Below the pieces are notes generated by a model. That model ran no database searches and was not told the DNA's origin. It was given only the letters and a program-made list of their open reading frames with translations. A stretch of 64,000 nucleotides of DNA from Ostreococcus lucimarinus CCE9901 (Eukaryota; Chlorophyta; Mamiellophyceae; Mamiellales; Bathycoccaceae): the NCBI RefSeq assembly GCF_000092065.1, contig NC_009360.1, forward strand, positions 124,001-188,000, read 5' to 3'. The position numbers were made by a program, and so were the translations under genes. Shown piece after piece: positions 47,434 through 56,665 of the stretch (its first letter is position 1; the number at the start of each line of letters is the position of its first letter).

Positions 47434-49056
47434 ATGGAACGGCGACGCGCGGTTTCGGGCGGTGAGGACGATTCGGGCGCGGATGGGAGGGTCGGGATGC
47501 ACGAGTTGCCGAGGGACGTGGTGGTGGAAATCGTGGCGAGGTTGGAGAACGAGCGCGACTTGGCGGCGTGCGCGCGGTCGTGCGCGGCGTTTCGAAGCGC
47601 GGCGCGGAGCGAGAGCGTGTGGCGGAAGTTATTGGCGAATAAGCTCGGAGCGGAGGCGAGCGTGGTGCTGCCGAAACGATTGATCGGTGAGATTGTCGAC
47701 GATGACGATTCGTCGGGGCGCGGAGGCGACGCCTCGGCGAAGGGCTACGACGGCAAGACGTCGCGAAGAAGCGTGTCTTCATCGTCGTCGTCGTCGACGA
47801 CGACCGCGGTGAGAGCATCGCCTGCTTGGATGCAGAAGTATAAGAGCTGGCATAGACCCGAATCCGGCGCCCTGCGATGGAGCGCGTCGACGACGGAGTC
47901 GAGCCTGGAACCGGCGGAGACCAAGTACGCGGCAAGGTATTTGCACAGGTGTACTGCCGTGGGCGATCGCTCGAAAATCTTATTCTTTGGCGGCCAAGGG
48001 GGCGGAAGTGACTTCTACAACGATTTACACTTGCTCGATCTCGACGAACCGGAGTTGCGGTTGAAACAACTGCACGTAGGCTCGTCGAACGAGCCTCCTT
48101 TTCCGCGCTGTTCGGGGACGTTGACCGCGATGGCTGTGAACGGCGTGGAAAACTCAGAGGTTGTCGCTCTGTTTGGCGGATCTCAAGGATTTTTTGAAGG
48201 TTTCTCCAATTCTTTGCGCATCTTGTGCGCTGAAGGCGAAGACGGACTACGCGTGAGCGATGCCGCCGCCAACGGCGGGAGCTTGATTTGGCGCGAGCCG
48301 CTCGTTCGCGCAAACCCGACGAATCCCGAGAATGCAGTGCCAGCCGCAAGGTGGGGGCACTCTGCCGTTTCATTAGACGGTAAGCTCATTCTTTTTGGTG
48401 GTTCGAACACGACGCACTGTTTCAACGATACGTGGTTGTTGGAACTCGTTGTCGAGGACGGCAGACTCGTCGCGACGTGGACGTTGTTGCTAGACGGTGT
48501 CCGTTCTCCGGCTCCACCTCCGCGCGCGGGTCAAACCGCGTGTCTCGTCGGTTCTTCGCTGTATATTTTTGGTGGTTGTCACATATCCGAGGTTTTCAAC
48601 GACGTGTGGAAGCTCGATGTGCGCCCAGCAGACGGACGCCTGCGATGGGAGCGGTTCATCGCCGCCGGAGTGCCGCCGGCACCGAGGGTTGGACACGCCG
48701 CGGTCGTCCTGGGCGACCGTATTATTCTTTGCGGTGGAAGAGGTTCGGCGCGAGAGGGTACTATTGGGAAGTATGCCACGGATAACGAAGGCTTGGCGTC
48801 GATGCAAGGCTTGACGTTTTTCCAAAGCGGTTTCGCCATGCTCGACACCACGGCTCGCAAATGGCTTCCGATTCAACACCCAGCGATGGAAAATTCGAAC
48901 GGCAATATGCTGAGCTGTGAACGTATCACGCACGTTCGTGAACATCGCACTGGCCACGTGATGATGCCAGCCCGAAATGGCTGCTTATTGCTCATCGGTG
49001 GACTCGGATATGACGGCGTCTTTCAAAACGACCTCTCGCTCGTCTCTCTATTCTGA
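47434..49056 (+). CDS. F-box/Kelch-repeat protein
   Basis: 540 residues from the ATG at 47434 (alternatives 47266 and 46933). The F-box is near residues 22-68: MHELPRDVVVEIVARLENER, then SVWRKLLANKL. A Ser-run linker follows. Six or so Kelch blades are visible by their GG doublets: ILFFGGQGGGSDFYNDLHLL, VALFGGSQGFF, LILFGGSNTTHCFNDTWLLE, YIFGGCHISEVFNDVWKLDV, ILCGGRGS and LLIGGLGYDGVFQNDLSLVS. Likely an SCF ubiquitin ligase substrate receptor. Arabidopsis ZTL-type proteins have F-box plus Kelch with a LOV domain; no LOV motif is present here. Confidence 0.85.
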   Translation: MERRRAVSGGEDDSGADGRVGMHELPRDVVVEIVARLENERDLAACARSCAAFRSAARSESVWRKLLANKLGAEASVVLPKRLIGEIVDDDDSSGRGGDASAKGYDGKTSRRSVSSSSSSSTTTAVRASPAWMQKYKSWHRPESGALRWSASTTESSLEPAETKYAARYLHRCTAVGDRSKILFFGGQGGGSDFYNDLHLLDLDEPELRLKQLHVGSSNEPPFPRCSGTLTAMAVNGVENSEVVALFGGSQGFFEGFSNSLRILCAEGEDGLRVSDAAANGGSLIWREPLVRANPTNPENAVPAARWGHSAVSLDGKLILFGGSNTTHCFNDTWLLELVVEDGRLVATWTLLLDGVRSPAPPPRAGQTACLVGSSLYIFGGCHISEVFNDVWKLDVRPADGRLRWERFIAAGVPPAPRVGHAAVVLGDRIILCGGRGSAREGTIGKYATDNEGLASMQGLTFFQSGFAMLDTTARKWLPIQHPAMENSNGNMLSCERITHVREHRTGHVMMPARNGCLLLIGGLGYDGVFQNDLSLVSLF

Positions 49057-49194
49057 CGAGACCCACGCGCTCATTATATATGTGCTCGCGATTCAGCGTG
49101 AACACATTTGATGTATTTTTGTTGAACAATAACATTCTACTACAAGTACAAGCTTAGCCATTTGAAATATTCTATGAGTACTGTAAATCAAATA

Positions 49195-50820
49195 TCAGAA
49201 TCCCACTGGCTTTGGCAATCCGCGAGAGACCATGGCGATGGCTTTGTATCTAGACCCCATTCCCGGCGCGACGCCCGATTCCGGATCTCCAGCGCCGTCA
49301 CCCACGAGACGTTCGCATCCTTGCACCAATTCATCCGCTTGTGCCTCGCTCGACGCGTTTTCCACGAGCTTTTCAAGGCGAGGCACCAGGCCTAAACTCA
49401 ACAGCAACTGCTGTTGCGTCACCGGGCCGTAACACTTGACTCCGGACTGCGGTTTTTCCTCGACGATTTGACGCAAAGCTCCGAAGTCAACGTACGCCGA
49501 GAGATCGGCTTCTCCGGGGCTGTCGAGCACGTGCACAAACTTGTGGTCTTTAATCGCTTCGAGCGTGTTCCCGAGCGGCCCCTCTTCGCCGTAATCGATC
49601 GCGAGCACGGCGCCGGAATTCTTCTCGATGCGATCCACCAAGGCGTCCCAGAGCGTCATGCTCGGTGGGCTAAGCTCGATCAGTCGCAAACTATCTGCTT
49701 TTTCTTTCGGTATTCCCTTGAGACGGCGAGACACGAGCATGTGACTCGCCGGTGTCGGCCCAGGAGAGAGAACCATCTCTAAATCGCGTCTCGAGGCGCC
49801 GCTCGATTCCCCGCTAACGTCTTCGCCATCCTCCGCGACTAAACCGCTATCTATCGTGATGAGCTTCTCGCACCATCCTCTTTCGGTGCGTTGGAACTGT
49901 CGCACCGGTAATGCGTCGAAGAACTCGTGACAAATCACCAAAGTCGGCCCTCTCGGCACGCTCTCCAAACCGTCGTGCCAAAACACTTCTGCGTCGTTGA
50001 TTTCAGACTTCCCGCGCGTGTGCGCCTCACCCACCGGAGCGTCGCCCGACGATCCACCAGCGTCACCGGTAGCGTCGGTTTCGTCCTCTAACACGTTCTT
50101 AGGGACGACAAATCTCGCGTTCCCCTCCGCCGCCGTCGTTTCTAACTCCCCGCACCGCAACGTCTTCGCCTGCGTCTTTCGAAGCGCCGGCGACACCTCG
50201 ATCAAGTGCACGCTCACCGCATCGCGAAATTTCGCAAATTTCCTCGTCCCTCGCAGTAAATCCGCCATCAACGTCCCCCTCCCCGGCCCGAACTCCACGA
50301 TTCGAAGCGTATCCGGCGAACCCAGCGCCTCGTATTGCAGCGCCGCCCACACGCCAATCAACTCCCCGAACACCTGCGAAATCTCCGGGCTCGTCACGAA
50401 ATCCCCCTTCTTGCCGAACACGTCCGCGTCGCGCATGTAATACCCATACTCTGGATGCGTCAAGCACTCTCGCACGTACTCACTCACGGGAATCGACCCT
50501 CCCGCGAACTTCATCGCGCGCTCCAGGTGTCCCAACAACCCGCCGCGCGTCCCCTCCTCCCGCGCGTCGCCCGCGCGCGCCCGTCCCTCGAGCGCGCGTC
50601 GCAGGCCCGATCGATCGATCGCGATCTCTCCCCGCCGCCCGTCGTCCTCGCGCGACGGCGTCGTCGCGAGCGCGCGCGCGCGCGCGCGTCCGCCGTCCCC
50701 GTCGTCCCGCGTTCGCGTTCGCGTCGTCGTCGTCGCGCGCGCGCGCGCGTCGATCGCGACGCCGCGCGCGCGTCGTTCGCCGTCGATCGCGCGCGCCGCG
50801 CGCGCGAGCGCGCGCCGCAT
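49195..50820 (-). CDS. NDUFAF7: NDUFAF7/MidA-type protein arginine methyltransferase, mitochondrial
   Basis: 541 residues. An Arg/Ala mitochondrial-type leader precedes GGSIPVSEYVRECLTHPEYG and YYMRDADVFGKKGDFVTSPE, then ISQVFGELIGVWAALQYEAL. The AdoMet-binding motif is IVEFGPGRGTLMADLLRG, followed by VHLIEVSPALRKTQ. VICHEFFDALPVRQFQ and the C-terminal GLVPRLEKLVENA block are family hallmarks. NDUFAF7 dimethylates an arginine of complex I subunit NDUFS2 during assembly. There is a 40-residue acidic insertion after LRCGELETTAAEG. Divergent from the PPR gene. Confidence 0.93.
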   Translation of the reverse strand: MRRALARAARAIDGERRARGVAIDARARATTTTRTRTRDDGDGGRARARALATTPSREDDGRRGEIAIDRSGLRRALEGRARAGDAREEGTRGGLLGHLERAMKFAGGSIPVSEYVRECLTHPEYGYYMRDADVFGKKGDFVTSPEISQVFGELIGVWAALQYEALGSPDTLRIVEFGPGRGTLMADLLRGTRKFAKFRDAVSVHLIEVSPALRKTQAKTLRCGELETTAAEGNARFVVPKNVLEDETDATGDAGGSSGDAPVGEAHTRGKSEINDAEVFWHDGLESVPRGPTLVICHEFFDALPVRQFQRTERGWCEKLITIDSGLVAEDGEDVSGESSGASRRDLEMVLSPGPTPASHMLVSRRLKGIPKEKADSLRLIELSPPSMTLWDALVDRIEKNSGAVLAIDYGEEGPLGNTLEAIKDHKFVHVLDSPGEADLSAYVDFGALRQIVEEKPQSGVKCYGPVTQQQLLLSLGLVPRLEKLVENASSEAQADELVQGCERLVGDGAGDPESGVAPGMGSRYKAIAMVSRGLPKPVGF

Positions 50821-51203
50821 CGCGCCGCGCTCTGCGCGCGCCGTCGCCGCGCGCGCGTGGACGCGCGGCGACGATGGTTGCCCCGAAGACGCACCAAGTA
50901 CGCATTCAATCGTACATCATACCTAATCCGTTTGTCTGTGACATACTAATTGATGTCACTGTAAACGCATACACGATAAACCCGCGTGTGCCGCGGATAA
51001 CAAAGCCCCCCCGCGCGCCGCCTCGCGCCGCACACGCCCGCGCGACGCGCGACGCGCGACGCATCGCGAACGAGCGCGCGACGCGACGGTCGATCGACGA
51101 AACGCGTCTCGACGCGCGCCGACGACTCGCGACGGGCCCGGACGCGCGAGCCGAGCGCGAGGGCGCGGTGAAGACACGAACGGGGGATTGACCGCGCGGC
51201 GGC
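50821..51203. promoter_or_regulatory. Divergent region of NDUFAF7 and the PPR gene
   Basis: 383 bp. 50895-50985 is an unusually A/T-rich island for this DNA. It carries a 7-bp inverted repeat GTGACAT / ATGTCAC with an 8-base spacer at 50938-50959. The rest is CG-rich leader. The island is a good candidate for the shared promoter. Confidence 0.5.
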
Positions 51204-54152
51204 ATGAGCGCGACGGCGAGCGCGCGCGGCGGCGCGGGATATGCGCGGGATGGACGCGCGAGCGCGCGAACGATGCGAGGGATGCGAGCGCGACGAACGA
51301 CGGGCGTCGGGACGCGCGGCGGTGGACGCGGGACGAGGGAAGAGGGAGGAACGGCGGCGTCGCGCGCGCGAGGGTGCCCCGCGACGACGACGCGGGCGAT
51401 ATCCGAGGACGCGGCGTTCGGCGCGAAGGAGGCGTCGAACGCGAGCGGGAAGATCGCGAAGGGCTATGGACGGTGGTCGACGATGACGCTGGGGGAGCTG
51501 ATCGATCGCGCGGGGGAGCTCGAGGCGAAAGTGGACGGGACGCGCGCGAACGAGTCGGAGTACTTTTACATTTTTCGCGAGTTGGTGCGATGTAAAAGAC
51601 TTCATGATTCGGTGGATTTATTGAAGCACATGAAGGAGCGAGGGGTGAAAGAGCTCGGGCGAAGAGTGTCGCACAGAGACTTCTTCAGCGCGTGTCGTTC
51701 GCTGCGCGTTGTGTCCGTCGGATTTGAGTTCGTGGACGTCATCGAGAGCGGAGACATTCGACCGTACAACATGTTGGTGCACGCATGCGCCACGGCGGGG
51801 GATTTACAAGCGGCGACGCTGGCGATAGAGAAGATGAAAAATGCGGGATTTGAGCCTGATTTACAAGCGTACACCACGCTTCTTGGAGCTTGCTCAAAGT
51901 GTGGGGACGTCGAACGCGCGTTCGAGGTGTACGCCGAACTCAAGAGGGCGGGGTTTGAGCCAAACGAGAAGACGTACGGATCGATGATCGACGCCATCTC
52001 GCGAGACCTTGCGACGTCTCTTAAGGGTTCGAGGAAGAGACGAGTAGACTCCGAACACGTTCGTTCGACTTTACAAAGCTGTTTCATGATTTTTGAGGAG
52101 ATTAAAACCACGAATATGAAGCTGGATAAGATAGTGATGAATAGCTTGCTCACCGTGTGCGCTCGCGCGGCGGTGGTTCCGAGTGTGCGCAAAGAAGCTT
52201 GCGAGAAAGTGGCGATGGTACACGACGAAATGATTGAGCGTGGCTTTGAGCTCGACTCTTACGCGTACCAGGCTCTCATCTGCTGCGCCTTGGCTGAGAA
52301 GAATTACACGAGGGCTTTTGAGTACTTTGACGAGATGCACGACGCCGGTATCAATGGTACCACCGAAGTATACACAGTGATGATCAGAGCGTACGGGAAG
52401 CTTGGTAAAGCTGATAAAGCTAAGCTGATCTGGTACGCCATGTTGGAGGATAACATCATTCCGGATCAAATGAGTTACGCGACGATGATGCGACTCGCCC
52501 TGTTGGACGAGGACGACGATTTCTGCGACGAGCTGATGACGTCCATGAGACGCAATCGCGTCCGCCCAGGGCCTGAGTTGTACTCTACGCTCACTGGTGT
52601 GGCCGCGCGACAAGGCGATGCTTCACAGGTGGAAGAGATCATGCAAAACGCGAAGAAGCGAGGCGTGGTGGCTCCCATCGAATGCTACAACTCGCTCATC
52701 GCCGCGCACGCTCGCGCCGACCGGCCAGATCTCGCCGTCGAGGCTGCGGGCAAGCTCGAAGCGGCTGGGTACGAGCTTGACGCTATTTCATACGAAGGAC
52801 TTATTTTCGCGTACGCTTTCGCGAGAGATGTCGAAGAAGCAAGTAACATGTTTGAGCGTCTCCTCGAGTCTGGTATTCGCCCGACATTCCCGACATTCAA
52901 CTGTCTCGTGGCCGCTCACGCTCGAAGTGGTGATATGGACGAGGCATGCCGCTTGGTAAGTGTTATGAAACAGCATGGATACGTGGAGGATTCGATCACG
53001 TGGCGCGAGCTTCTTTTGGGCAGCGTTCAGTCGGGTGACATTGAAGCCGCATGGAAGATGTACAAAGAGTCCCGCGCGTCTGGAAATGCCGATTCCGAGC
53101 GTGCACTCAACACGATTCTCGGTCAAACTTTAGTGCATATTAGAAGTCTCACGGATATGAAGAACCGATCGAACGGGAAACCGAACGAGTTCGGCTCATT
53201 TGACGACGAAGGGGATTACATTGCCCAGGAATGGACGGAACGTGCGGTCGCGGCTTTCCACGAAGCCACGCTCGCTGGAATCAAACCTCGGGTTGAAACG
53301 TTGTCCACAATGCTCGCTTGCTTACGTCCACCTTCGACGGACGAGCAAAATGCAGCTGAGTACAGCGAAGTTGCCCGAGCCGTGAGTCACGAGACGAGCT
53401 CCCATGAAGACGCCGCCAGGTACTACCCTTCGCAAGCCCTCATCATGTACGAAGAAGCTCAAGGCTTGGGTATTGTACCGAAGTTTAGTCGTGATGATGA
53501 AGACTTTGTCTACGATATCCGAGAGTTCCCACCAGCGGCTGCCGAGGTCATGTTGTTGACGTGGTTGCGTGTCGTTCGCCGGCGCACAGACGCGCATGGA
53601 TTAGACGCTACGATACCGACTATGACTATTCGTGTGAGAGCTGACGAAGAAGTCGTTCGAATGATCAAGGAGCAACACATGGATCGAATTGATCACTCGC
53701 TGGGTCGCTTGTGCAAGACTGGAGAACGGTTGCTGACATTATTGCGCCGCCTCCGTATCAATTACGGTGGTGGCTTGCAGGAGGGCACTATCGAATTGAG
53801 TGGCCACGCGCTCGGTCGATGGCTTCAAGGTTTTGTTCCGGGCGACTTCGGCAATCACACCGGTTCCGTGTTCAGTGAGCATTCACTTTCGGGCGGGGTG
53901 AGAGACCAAGCGATGCGCATCCGCGCCAATTCTTTCGGCAGTAAAGACGACGACGTGTGGACTCCGTCAAAGATGCGTCAAGCCGCATTCAATATCCACG
54001 ATTATTATGGCAATGATGATGACGACCCGTCAGATTTTGGTGCCAGGCCATTCTATCCCAAGAACTGGGTATCACAGAGTTACGTGTCGAGCTATGATGA
54101 GGACGATGACGACGCCACAGATCTCGAGCGCATCTTAGGAAGTCGCAAGTAA
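51204..54152 (+). CDS. Plastid PPR protein, MRL1-like
   Basis: 982 residues. The first ~75 residues are an Arg/Thr/Ala transit peptide. At least ten P-type PPR motifs run from about residue 175 to 640, for example PYNMLVHACATAGDLQAATL, YTTLLGACSKCGDVERAFEV, YTVMIRAYGKLGKADKAKLI and FNCLVAAHARSGDMDEACRL. The C-terminal third contains TIRVRADEEVVRMI, GRLCKTGERLLTLLRRLRIN and SGHALGRWLQGF. This combination resembles MRL1, the factor that stabilises rbcL mRNA. The MRL1 call is moderate; the PPR call is certain. An acidic tail (DEDDDDATDLE) closes it. Confidence 0.88.
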   Translation: MSATASARGGAGYARDGRASARTMRGMRARRTTGVGTRGGGRGTREEGGTAASRARGCPATTTRAISEDAAFGAKEASNASGKIAKGYGRWSTMTLGELIDRAGELEAKVDGTRANESEYFYIFRELVRCKRLHDSVDLLKHMKERGVKELGRRVSHRDFFSACRSLRVVSVGFEFVDVIESGDIRPYNMLVHACATAGDLQAATLAIEKMKNAGFEPDLQAYTTLLGACSKCGDVERAFEVYAELKRAGFEPNEKTYGSMIDAISRDLATSLKGSRKRRVDSEHVRSTLQSCFMIFEEIKTTNMKLDKIVMNSLLTVCARAAVVPSVRKEACEKVAMVHDEMIERGFELDSYAYQALICCALAEKNYTRAFEYFDEMHDAGINGTTEVYTVMIRAYGKLGKADKAKLIWYAMLEDNIIPDQMSYATMMRLALLDEDDDFCDELMTSMRRNRVRPGPELYSTLTGVAARQGDASQVEEIMQNAKKRGVVAPIECYNSLIAAHARADRPDLAVEAAGKLEAAGYELDAISYEGLIFAYAFARDVEEASNMFERLLESGIRPTFPTFNCLVAAHARSGDMDEACRLVSVMKQHGYVEDSITWRELLLGSVQSGDIEAAWKMYKESRASGNADSERALNTILGQTLVHIRSLTDMKNRSNGKPNEFGSFDDEGDYIAQEWTERAVAAFHEATLAGIKPRVETLSTMLACLRPPSTDEQNAAEYSEVARAVSHETSSHEDAARYYPSQALIMYEEAQGLGIVPKFSRDDEDFVYDIREFPPAAAEVMLLTWLRVVRRRTDAHGLDATIPTMTIRVRADEEVVRMIKEQHMDRIDHSLGRLCKTGERLLTLLRRLRINYGGGLQEGTIELSGHALGRWLQGFVPGDFGNHTGSVFSEHSLSGGVRDQAMRIRANSFGSKDDDVWTPSKMRQAAFNIHDYYGNDDDDPSDFGARPFYPKNWVSQSYVSSYDEDDDDATDLERILGSRK

Positions 54153-54243
54153 CGTACGCACGCGCGCGCAGAAGTACGTAGATTATTTTTTTAGGAATTC
54201 ATTGCAATCGCAACACAAAAACAATCCGCAATCGCAATCATTC

Positions 54244-54930
54244 TCACCACCCTAACTCAAGTCTCGCCTCGAATCCACCTTCCCGCGCGACGACTCCGCG
54301 AAAGCGCGAGGTTCTGCGCTCTGTGTTTTGCGACGCTTCCACCAACATCTCCGCAATTTCTTCGATAGAAAGTTCTTCGAGCATCTGCAAATCGTCCGTA
54401 TAGTGCGTTACCGGGAAGTTAAGTTCTTCGTCGTCCCTACATCCCAGGGAAATGCGTCCCAGATCGTAAGCTCTCGCTGCCGAGTGCGAATTGTCGAAGC
54501 TGCCAAGGAAGACGTTTTTTACTGGTCCGTCGGACACATGAGTGGACACATGAGCATCATAACGCGTATTCCACAGCGATCTACTGACACCTTTGTACGT
54601 AACCAGTGTAGATTCATCTGCACCGGTCACGCTAGATCTCTTAAGTTCCACTGGCAACGAGAAAGAGCGGCGTACTTGTCTGGATCCGGGAGCGCTTTGG
54701 CTCAAGGAACTCAGCATCAAAGAAACCAACGAACGGTGATTTTCTCCATCATTTTGTGACGCAGCAAAATGTCCCTGATCACCTTCGGCCGCGTTACGAG
54801 GCGCGAGAGCGCTGACATCTGCCGTGAAAGCGCGCCGCACGGACGTGGCGTGTTGCCTTGAGTCGTGCCCAGATTCGGCTGAATCTGCTCCTTCCTCTTT
54901 GGATAACAATCGAGATCGTCGCGATGGCAT
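54244..54930 (-). CDS. AP2-family transcription factor with a cut-off second AP2 domain
   Basis: 228 residues. The first AP2 domain is at about residues 110-175: YKGVSRSLWNTRYDAHV, NVFLGSFDNSHSAARAYDLG and NFPVTHY. A linker of the AINTEGUMENTA type follows (DDLQMLEELSIEEIAEMLVE), then the start of a second AP2 domain (SRFRGVVAREGGFEARLEL), which ends at a stop two residues on. A donor-like GGTG|GTGAGA sits at the stop, but I see no acceptor before the PPR gene. Plant double-AP2 proteins need both domains for DNA binding. The gene is clearly less CG-rich than its neighbours. A Ser-rich N-terminus may be regulatory. Confidence 0.8.
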   Translation of the reverse strand: MPSRRSRLLSKEEGADSAESGHDSRQHATSVRRAFTADVSALAPRNAAEGDQGHFAASQNDGENHRSLVSLMLSSLSQSAPGSRQVRRSFSLPVELKRSSVTGADESTLVTYKGVSRSLWNTRYDAHVSTHVSDGPVKNVFLGSFDNSHSAARAYDLGRISLGCRDDEELNFPVTHYTDDLQMLEELSIEEIAEMLVEASQNTERRTSRFRGVVAREGGFEARLELGW

Positions 54931-55098
54931 TAATCGGCACGCAGTCTCGCAATTTAAGAGTTTTGCCGAACGAGTCTCGCTTTGACGCTACCTTGGACGC
55001 GTGTTGTCTGTCACATGCAGCACGGTCGTGTGAAAATCAATTTGCTGTTAACAAAGAACCTCTAATTCTATACGGTGGTTGACGCCGGTGCTGAACGC

Positions 55099-56490
55099 TC
55101 ACGCATCGAAACCGTTGGTCCATATTTCGGCTTTGACTTGTTCCTTGCAAGCCTTTGCGAGAGCTTTAATGAACTTGGCGTGCAACTTGTGGCCAGCTTT
55201 GTAAGCGATGACGTGCCCGACCGGAACGCCGCTCATCCCGGGCTCGGCGAGCAGAGACAAATCACCAATCAAATCGAGAATCTTATGACGCGCCGGCTCG
55301 TTATTCACACGAAGAGGTGCGTTCCAGTACTGATCCCCGTTTGCGATGAGAGCACAATCTTCTAGACCTGCTCTAATATAGCCAGCGCGGTAGTACGCAG
55401 TGAAATCGTTCATAGTCCCAAACATTCTGGCCGGCGAGACGTGGAAAACATAAGGCGCGTCCTCAGTCGGCGTCCAGCTTTCCCACTGTTTACCGATGGC
55501 GGTAGTTTTGTACGAGAGATCGATACCGTACGTGAGCTTACTCACGTCGTCGACGTTGAACATCATAAAAGCGTCGCCTTCTTGCACCATGACGTTTTCA
55601 GTGATTTTCCAAGCCATACGCGGAACTTCGCCACCATCCACGGCGCGAGCCGGAGTGAGTCCCACGCAGCAAATATCGTACGCGTACGAAGATGCGCTCC
55701 CGTCCATAATGGGAACCTCGCCAGTGCCCTCAAGTTCGATGCGGCAGTTGTCGATTCCCATCGCCTCGAGCGCGCTCAACAAGTGTTCAGCCCCACGGAC
55801 TACGAAATCACCATTTAACTCCGAGCTCAAGCGCACATCTTCGTTTGCTAGCTCATAGCTCGCTCGCACTCGCGTTTCGTTCGCGTCGTATGATCCAGCG
55901 GCTTCGATCTCCGCCGCCAACGCCGTCCTCGCATTCGCCGCCAGCTCTCGCGTCTTTTCCTTTTCCTCCTCGTTGTTACTCAAAGCCATCCGCACGCGTT
56001 CGAGCAACATATCTTCAGCCTCCTCATCGCTGTAATCGATCGTATCCCGTAGCTCCTCATCGCTCGCGTTGATCGTACCGCTCGGCACCTTCACAAAGTA
56101 TCGCCCCTCTCCCGCCTTCGCCGGGCGCACTCGCATCAGCTCAACCTCACCGCTTCGCAACCCTGTGCCGGCGTACGTCACGCTTCTTCTAATCGTTTGT
56201 TGATATTCAGCGTTCGCGGGCACGCGCACGTTGAGTTCAGCCGCCGCCAACGCCGCGCTACGAACTTCGTCCCGGGACTGGAAATTCACGTACCCCTCGG
56301 TACCGCTCGACGACCCCGTCGCCTGCGCGCTCGCCCGAACGACGCGTCCGATGCGCTGCTGCGCGCCTTCACGCGCGCATCGCTGCCCCGCGGCGCTCAC
56401 CGAGGCGGTTCCCGCGCGCGCGCGGCGCGGCGTTCGCGCGGCCGAGGCGGCGGCGGCGCCCGTTCGCGCGGGCGTCAGCGTCGCGCGCAT
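55099..56490 (-). CDS. LPXC: LpxC, UDP-acyl-GlcNAc deacetylase, plastid-or-mitochondrion-targeted
   Basis: 463 residues from the ATG at 56490 (frame open to 56634). The leader is an Ala/Arg transit peptide. It catalyses the committed zinc-dependent deacetylation in lipid A synthesis. Active-site residues are all present: E235-H236 in RGAEHLLSALEAMGIDN, H402 and D406 in RHKILDLIGDL, and H434 in KAGHKLH. PIMDGSASSYAYDICCVGL and ARMFGTMNDFTAYYRAGYIR are conserved. Between the first beta layer and EHL there is an insertion of about 60 acidic/Ala residues absent from bacterial LpxC. Plants keep LpxA-D-like genes in organelles; the end product in algae is unclear. Confidence 0.93.
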   Translation of the reverse strand: MRATLTPARTGAAAASAARTPRRARAGTASVSAAGQRCAREGAQQRIGRVVRASAQATGSSSGTEGYVNFQSRDEVRSAALAAAELNVRVPANAEYQQTIRRSVTYAGTGLRSGEVELMRVRPAKAGEGRYFVKVPSGTINASDEELRDTIDYSDEEAEDMLLERVRMALSNNEEEKEKTRELAANARTALAAEIEAAGSYDANETRVRASYELANEDVRLSSELNGDFVVRGAEHLLSALEAMGIDNCRIELEGTGEVPIMDGSASSYAYDICCVGLTPARAVDGGEVPRMAWKITENVMVQEGDAFMMFNVDDVSKLTYGIDLSYKTTAIGKQWESWTPTEDAPYVFHVSPARMFGTMNDFTAYYRAGYIRAGLEDCALIANGDQYWNAPLRVNNEPARHKILDLIGDLSLLAEPGMSGVPVGHVIAYKAGHKLHAKFIKALAKACKEQVKAEIWTNGFDA

Positions 56491-56665
56491 CGTCGCCGGC
56501 GGCGTCTGGCGCCGAAACGTGGCGTCGGAGAAAGTTTTCTTTCGCCGCGCGCGTCGGGACGCGCGAGAGAGACGCGTGCGGTGCGCGCGCGTGTGCGGCC
56601 CCGAAGGCGGGCCCGTGAGGGTTACAGTCTTCAACTGTAGTTCGCGCGCGTTACAATTCTAATCG

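Noticed and set aside
47434-49056. ZEITLUPE-type blue-light receptor
   Set aside because: F-box and Kelch are present, but there is no LOV domain with the GRNCRFLQ-type cysteine motif.
54150-54243. A continuation of the second AP2 domain by frameshift or splicing
   Set aside because: Neither other frame shows the YLGTF/AARAYD part, and I found no ACTGAC plus acceptor before the PPR gene end.
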